Source: Strigamia acuminata
Lineage: Eukaryota > Arthropoda > Chilopoda > Geophilomorpha > Linotaeniidae
Length of the DNA stretch: 64,000 nt
Direction of reading: 5' to 3'
Assembly: GCA_949358305.1 (NCBI GenBank)
Contig: OX442316.1
Location: 124,001 to 188,000, forward strand
Shown: piece by piece, positions 61,268-64,000 of the stretch
Numbering within the stretch: the first letter of the stretch is position 1
Layout of the letters: the number at the start of each line of letters is the position of its first letter
Translations under genes and position numbers: made by a program
Notes under the pieces: generated by a model
Database searches by the model: none
Seen by the model: only the letters and a program-made list of their open reading frames with translations
Told to the model about the DNA's origin: nothing

Positions 61268-64000
61268 CAGTTGACTTAGCACAAACACCACAAGACCAAT
61301 GTCTCTGAATGTTCAGAAATAGTGTTTAAACCTTAGTAGAAGCCTTCAATATAAGTTTTAGCAACACCCAAGCAATAAATTTTGAAAAAAAAATTTTGAG
61401 CTTATTTCACATCGCAGTTGACTTAGCACAAACACCACAAGACCAATGTCTCTGAATGTTCAGAAATAGTGTTTAAACCTTAGTAGAAGCCTTCAATGTA
61501 AGTTTTAGCAACATCCAAGCAATGATTTGGGAGAATAGACTTTTGATCTCATCACAGTTGACTTAGCACAAACACCACAAGTCCAATGTCTCTGAATGTT
61601 TAGAAATAGTGTTTAAACCTTAGTAGAAGCCTTCAATATAAGTTTTAGCAACACCCAAGCAATAAATTTTGAAAAAAAAATTTTAAGCTTATTTCACATC
61701 GCAGTTGACTTAGCACAAACACCACAAGACCAATGTCTCTGAATGTTCAGAAATAGTGTTTAAACCTTAGTAGAAGGCTCCAATGTAAATTTTAGAAACA
61801 TCCAACCGATGATTTGGGAGAATCGACTTTTGATCTCATCACAATTGACTTAGCACAAACACCACAAGACCAATGTCTCTGAATGTTCAGAAATAGTGTT
61901 TAAACCTTAGTAGAAGGCTCCAATGTAAGTTTTAGAAACATCCAACCGATGATTTGGTTGAATAGACTTTTGATCTCATCACAGTTGACTTAGCACAAAC
62001 ACCACAAATCCAATGTCTCTGAATGTTCAGAAATAGTGTTTAAACCTTAGTAGAAGGCTCCAATGTAAGTTTTAGAAACATCCAACCAATGATTTGGGAG
62101 AATAGACTTTTGATCTCATCACAGTTGACTTAGCACAAACACCACAAGACCAATGTCTCTGAATGTTCAGAAATAGTTTTTAAACCTTAGTAGAAGCCTT
62201 CAATGTAAGTTTTAGCAACATCCAAGCAATGATTTGGGAGAATAGACTTTTGATCTCATCACAGTTGACTTAGCACAAACACCACAAGTCCAATGTCTCT
62301 GAATGTTTAGAAATAGTGTTTAAACCTTAGTAGAAGCCTTCAATATAAGTTTTAGCAACACCCAAGCAATAAATTTTGAAAAAAAAATTTTGAGCTTATT
62401 TCACATCGCAGTTGACTTAGCACAAACACCACAAGACCAATGTCTCTGAATGTTCAGAAATAGTGTTTAAACCTTAGTAGAAGGCTCCAATGTAAGTTTT
62501 AGAAACATCCAACCAATGATTTGGGAGAATAGACTTTTGATCTCATCACAGTTGACTTAGCACAAACACCACAAGACCAATGTCTCTGAATGTTCAGAAA
62601 TAGTGTTTAAACCTTAGTAGAAGGCTCCAATGTAAGTTTTAGAAACATCCAACCAATGATTTGGGAGAATAGACTTTGATCTCATCACAGTTGACTTAGC
62701 ACAAACACCACAAGACCAATGTCTCTGAATGTTCAGAAATAGTTTTTAAACCTTAGTAGAAGCCTTCAATGTAAGTTTTAGCAACATCCAAGCAATGATT
62801 TGGGAGAATAGACTTTTGATCTCATCACAGTTGACTTAGCACAAACACCACAAGACCAATGTCTCTGAATGTTCAGAAATAGTGTTTAAACCTTAGTAGA
62901 AGGCTCCAATGTAAGTTTTAGAAACATCCAACCAATGATTTGGGAGAATAGACTTTTGATCTCATCACAGTTGACTTAGCACAAACACCACAAGACCAAT
63001 GTCTCTGAATGTTCAGAAATAGTTTTTAAACCTTAGTAGAAGCCTTCAATGTAAGTTTTAGCAACATCCAAGCAATGATTTGGGAGAATAGACTTTTGAT
63101 CTCATCACAGTTGACTTAGCACAAACACCACAAGTCCAATGTCTCTGAATGTTTAGAAATAGTGTTTAAACCTTAGTAGAAGCCTTCAATATAAGTTTTA
63201 GCAACACCCAAGCAATAAATTTTGAAAAAAAAATTTTGAGCTTATTTCACATCGCAGTTGACTTAGCACAAACACCACAAGACCAATGTCTCTGAATGTT
63301 CAGAAATAGTGTTTAAACCTTAGTAGAAGGCTCCAATGTAAATTTTAGAAACATCCAACCGATGATTTGGGAGAATCGACTTTTGATCTCATCACAATTG
63401 ACTTAGCACAAACACCACAAGACCAATGTCTCTGAATGTTCAGAAATAGTGTTTAAACCTTAGTAGAAGGCTCCAATGTAAGTTTTAGAAACATCCAACC
63501 GATGATTTGGTTGAATAGACTTTTGATCTCATCACAGTTGACTTAGCACAAACACCACAAATCCAATGTCTCTGAATGTTCAGAAATAGTGTTTAAACCT
63601 TAGTAGAAGGCTCCAATGTAAGTTTTAGAAACATCCAACCAATGATTTGGGAGAATAGACTTTTGATCTCATCACAGTTGACTTAGCACAAACACCACAA
63701 GACCAATGTCTCTGAACGTTCAGAAATAGTGTTTAAACCTTAGTAGAAGCCTTCAATATAAGTTTTAGCAACACCCAAGCAATAAATTTTGAAAAAAAAA
63801 TTTTAAGCTTATTTCACATCGCAGTTGACTTAGCACAAACACCACAAGACCAATGTCTCTGAATGTTCAGAAATAGTGTTTAAACCTTAGTAGAAGGCTC
63901 CAATGTAAATTTTAGAAACATCCAACCGATGATTTGGGAGAATCGACTTTTGATCTCATCACAATTGACTTAGCACAAACACCACAAGACCAATGTCTCT

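Larger units (their letters stand above)
34181..64000. repeat. Satellite array, right part (same family and orientation)
   Basis: Continuation of the left array. The monomer interrupted at CACAGTTG (ending 19457) resumes at GTTGACTTAGC (34181), in the same orientation and register. It holds the same A, B and C monomer classes and three copies of the inverted-repeat element, and runs off the window end in mid-monomer. Monomer variants seen mostly here include GATTTGGTTGAATAG (47541, 54431, 55145, 60237, 60951, 61952 and 63505, all approximate), TCACAATTGAC and CACAAATCC. Local variant sets differ between the two ends, as expected from local unequal exchange. Confidence 0.98.

Noticed and set aside
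1-64000. CENP-B box in the satellite monomer
   Set aside because: I looked for the TTCG....CGGGA core pattern and did not find it in the consensus monomers. Centromere identity remains unproven.

Overview
This is a eukaryotic, almost certainly metazoan, heterochromatin-like window with no conventional host gene. Animal origin is inferred from the one intact coding sequence, a gag-pol polyprotein of the BEL/Pao LTR-retrotransposon superfamily, which is known only from animals. I cannot name the species.

Layout. (1) 1-19457 and 34181-64000 are one AT-rich satellite array with a ~140 bp monomer, about 340 monomers judged by length. There are three monomer classes: a 140 bp A type (139 bp when one T is lost), a 147 bp B type with an A-tract core, and a 140 bp C type that looks like a B/A chimera. 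They form higher-order repeats (HORs) of 0.7-1.8 kb, overlain by larger tandem duplications (3681 bp period at 4.6-12.0 kb, 1825 bp period at 36.3-40.0 kb). (2) Four near-identical 421 bp (one 420 bp) non-autonomous inverted-repeat DNA transposons lie at the same monomer position (14.9, 42.6, 46.2 and 53.1 kb). They probably come from one insertion amplified with the satellite. (3) 19458-34180 is a nested pair of LTR retrotransposons inserted in a satellite monomer. The outer element (+ strand, 772 bp LTRs, GTTG target duplication) has about 4.5 kb of internal DNA with no recognisable gag, RT or integrase. It was split by an inner element (- strand, 23530-32180, 1271 bp LTRs, CACC target duplication) that carries an uninterrupted 1751-residue polyprotein. 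Both LTR pairs read as identical, so both insertions look recent.

How the parts relate. The outer element shares with the inner one its LTR 5' terminus, the sequence after the 5' LTR including a TGGTGCC primer-site core, a leader motif pair at matching spacing, and a pyrimidine-rich tract before the 3' LTR. The simplest reading is that the outer element is a non-autonomous BEL/Pao derivative mobilised by proteins of the inner element's family, and that a member of that family then inserted into it in the opposite orientation. The satellite, its HOR structure and the embedded elements fit a centromeric or pericentromeric array, but nothing in the sequence proves centromere function.
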